A stretch of 64,000 nt of DNA, from contig CAMHAH010000012.1 in the NCBI GenBank assembly GCA_946183365.1, positions 1 through 64,000 of the forward strand. The letters run 5' to 3'. Positions 62,281 through 64,000 of this stretch are shown here, piece after piece. Both the position numbers and the translations under genes were made by a program. How positions within the stretch are numbered: the first letter of the stretch is position 1; every line of letters begins with the position of its first letter. The stretch comes from an uncultured Clostridia bacterium. GTDB lineage: Bacteria; Bacillota; Clostridia; Oscillospirales; Acutalibacteraceae. The notes beneath the pieces were generated by a model. That model was not told the origin of the DNA. It ran no database searches and saw only the letters and a program-made list of their open reading frames with translations.

Positions 62281-62556
62281 ACAAATGATATTGACTGCGC
62301 CAATAAACGACGATATAATTACATATATACCTTTTGGGGAGATCTTCTGACCTCTTATAACGGCGATACAATTACCTATGATGCGATCGGTAATCCGCTG
62401 CAGTACCGCAACGGTATCTCCTTTACATGAGCGAGCGGCTCTCTGCTTGTGGTCTATGATTATGACGCATGGGGAAACGTCTTATCTGTAAAGACCGCTA
62501 ACGGCGTCAATATAACTAACCCTAACAGTATTGCTAATATCCAGTCCTTAAGGTAA
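62281..62556 (+). pseudogene. broken Rhs/YD-repeat protein fragment
   Basis: One frame reads FWGDLLTSYNGDTITYDAIG, then NPLQYRNGISFT, an in-frame TGA (62428-62430), and then VVYDYDAWGNVLSVKTANG up to IANIQSLR and a TAA. These are classic YD repeats and the start of the Rhs core end. The TGA replaces the tryptophan usually found after ISFT. The fragment ends just before the expected RYRGYYYD motif, so both the body and the toxin tail are gone. It is the relic of a wall-associated or polymorphic-toxin Rhs protein. Confidence 0.8.
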
Positions 62557-62578
62557 ACGAATTAACTGGAGGTTAATA

Positions 62579-63079
62579 ATGAATAAAAGAATATTATTAT
62601 ATGATTATTGTTTGTTCATTTTAGAGGAAATATCTTTAATTTTAGTTAGTTTTATCATTCCTGATCAATATCAATCAAAGATTTTTGACTATATAGTTAT
62701 TGCTTTTCTCTTCGTATGTGTGGCTGTAATATCTGTATGTTATTTTAAAAGCTTAAAAAGTGTTAAAGTAACAATAAATGACGCCGTTACTGCTTTTGGT
62801 TTGGTTATAACAGCGACAATAATCTATTTTGTATTTTACAATAATAGTTTTCCTTTGCTTACAAGTGTTCAAGGAACTGTTTTCAGTGGTATCACAATGA
62901 TAATCGGAATTCATGGTTTGACATATTTACACCACTTTTTTTTGAACAAAAGTAAAGAATTCGGACACGGATACCAAGCAAAAGAATATCTATTTATAAG
63001 TACTTTGTTTGAAAAAATATCTACAATCACAACAATTGCAACAATTATTGTGGTTGTAGCAAAAACAATTTCAGAATAA
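62579..63079 (+). CDS. small hydrophobic membrane protein of unknown function
   Basis: The protein has 166 residues with four to five membrane segments (including YIVIAFLFVCVAVISVCYF and ITTIATIIVVVAKT). GGAGG at 62569-62573 precedes the ATG. The gene is strikingly AT-rich compared with the rest of the window and lies directly after the Rhs relic. An orphan immunity or cargo gene acquired with the Rhs region is plausible. I do not recognise the family. Confidence 0.6.
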   Translation: MNKRILLYDYCLFILEEISLILVSFIIPDQYQSKIFDYIVIAFLFVCVAVISVCYFKSLKSVKVTINDAVTAFGLVITATIIYFVFYNNSFPLLTSVQGTVFSGITMIIGIHGLTYLHHFFLNKSKEFGHGYQAKEYLFISTLFEKISTITTIATIIVVVAKTISE

Positions 63080-63123
63080 TCAACATTTCAAACAAATTAA
63101 TTAAACCTTTTAAATAGAAATAA

Positions 63124-63456
63124 TCAATTTGGAAATTTGAAGAGTTCTTATTTAATAACTATTCAAAAACAATAGATATTAATAACTACATTTTAACAGG
63201 AAGTGATGTATCGAAATTTGTTTCTTATTCGTCGGGGATTGCAATGTTAAATGACAAAGCTCAAGTCTCGGTATATGGTTATGATTTATCTAATAAGGAT
63301 TTTATATCAGGAGAAGTAGTTTTTAATGATGTAAAGGATATATTTTCAGGCGACTTGTCTCTTATCATCCTATATCAAAATGGAAAAATAGACTATTTTG
63401 GTTACAGCATTGAAGAAAATTCATACCGATTTATTAAAGAACCATATTGGCACTAA
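63124..63456 (+). pseudogene. 5'-truncated AT-rich gene, possibly an orphan immunity gene
   Basis: An open frame of 110 codons follows a TAA. It reads WKFEEFLFNNYSKTIDINNY and ends YRFIKEPYWH. There is no ATG, GTG or TTG near its beginning; the first ATG is at codon 41 (63244) without a ribosome binding site. The sequence looks like a small soluble protein resembling the many one-domain immunity proteins of Rhs loci, but I cannot name a family. It is probably a truncated gene. Confidence 0.5.
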
Positions 63457-63463
63457 ATAAAAC

Positions 63464-63500
63464 CGACCATACAGGAGCAGACAAGCTTCTGTGTGGTCGA
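63464..63500 (+). terminator. hairpin terminator after the AT-rich patch
   Basis: CGACCATACAGGAGC pairs with GCTTCTGTGTGGTCG apart from mismatches, and TTATTTTA follows. Confidence 0.7.
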
Positions 63501-63598
63501 TTATTTTATCCCTTATTCACAAGGGTTTTATTTGAAATTAGTATTAGCCGCATTTTTGCTATATAAGGAACGAGCAGTTCCTGAAAAGCAAAAATCTG

Positions 63599-63627
63599 TT
63601 GCACAGACGGCGCTTTTACTATATAAT
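63599..63627 (+). promoter_or_regulatory. promoter of the DUF5662 gene
   Basis: TTGCAC (63599-63604) and a perfect TATAAT (63622-63627) are 17 bases apart, 23 bases before the ATG. Confidence 0.65.
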
Positions 63628-63650
63628 ACATGGTAGAAAAGAGGGATCAT

Positions 63651-64000
63651 ATGGCAAAGGCTCTTAATCATTTCAGAACCATCACGCGCCACCGCCATGA
63701 GGTGATACGCAACTGCTTCAAGGCGGGCATACCGTGGCAGGGCTTGAAGCACGACCTGTCGAAATACTCATGGACGGAGTTCAGCGAGGGCGCGAGATAC
63801 TGGCAGGGCACCCGCAGCCCCAACGACCGAGAGAGAGAGGTAAAGGGCTACAGCGAATCGTGGATGCACCATAAGGGCAGGAACCGCCACCACTTTGAGT
63901 ACTGGACGGATTATTCGCCTGTAGATAAGAAGATAAAGCCCGTAGAGATGCCGACCAGATATGTGGTAGAGATGTTCTGTGACCGCGTCGCGGCGAGCAA
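63651..64000 (+). CDS. DUF5662-family protein (runs off the window)
   Basis: The first 116 codons are present, beginning MAKALNHFRTITRHRHEVIR, with GLKHDLSKYSWTEFSEGARYWQG and WMHHKGRNRHHFEYW. These histidine- and aspartate-rich motifs are those of DUF5662, a family with HD-like metal-binding residues and no established activity. GAGGGAT lies four bases before the ATG. The 3' end is beyond position 64000. Confidence 0.82.
   Translation, partial: MAKALNHFRTITRHRHEVIRNCFKAGIPWQGLKHDLSKYSWTEFSEGARYWQGTRSPNDREREVKGYSESWMHHKGRNRHHFEYWTDYSPVDKKIKPVEMPTRYVVEMFCDRVAAS

Overview
The window looks like chromosome of an anaerobic, spore-forming gut Firmicute of the Ruminococcus / Oscillospiraceae type. 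Supporting signs are a spoIIID gene, a secreted protein with a type I dockerin, clostridial two-component, cell-wall and ECF-transporter genes, GGAGG-type ribosome binding sites, and heavy use of ATA isoleucine codons in moderately GC-rich genes. The species cannot be named from the sequence.

Layout. 0-2 kb: a PTS_EIIC_2-type membrane protein and a PnuC-like vitamin transporter. 2-19.5 kb: an island for uptake and breakdown of purines. It holds a YheO-type regulator with two PLP enzymes (minus strand), then a PHP phosphoesterase, YgeY-like hydrolase, YgeW-like carbamoyltransferase, carbamate kinase, guanine deaminase, a BMP-type nucleoside ABC transporter and an 8-oxoguanine-deaminase-like enzyme. 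20-31 kb: a DUF6291 gene, a copper ATPase with an embedded CopZ-like start, a tandem-HTH regulator, an AraC regulator, an FkbM methyltransferase, a rhodanese lipoprotein and an EF-G/TetM-like GTPase fused to a NYN nuclease domain. 31-36 kb: minus-strand housekeeping genes (M18 peptidase, lytic transglycosylase, a TsaC-CoaE fusion, RF1, DUF951). 36-50 kb: envelope and regulatory genes (membrane sulfatase-like protein, L,D-transpeptidase, GalE, CapD-like dehydratase, SpoIIID, DegT aminotransferase, a two-component system, HtrA, sirtuin). 50-62 kb: a solitary 5S rRNA with its own promoter, a binding-protein lipoprotein, an FMN riboswitch with RibU, a large dockerin protein, RlmD, a second L,D-transpeptidase, glutathione peroxidase, and a CDF transporter with an OhrR-like regulator. 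62.2-63.5 kb: an AT-rich patch with a broken Rhs/YD-repeat tail and orphan genes. The window ends inside a DUF5662 gene.

How the genes work together. The purine island makes a coherent path by inference: nucleosides enter through the BMP/ABC system, guanine and 8-oxoguanine are deaminated, and later intermediates are cut by the YgeY/YgeW/ArcC module, which can end in ATP formation from carbamoyl phosphate. The oxidoreductases expected in such a path (xdh, ygfK) are not in this window.

The most striking non-genic feature is a family of intergenic repeats. Tandem TTAGGAR heptamers lie on one side and their reverse complement on the other, enclosing interchangeable structured cores. They supply stop codons, C-terminal tails and possibly a Shine-Dalgarno sequence to neighbouring genes, and they form inverted pairs around prfA and around one L,D-transpeptidase gene. 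A second element family consists of a DUF559 gene bounded by repeats, together with an internally deleted copy 1.3 kb away.
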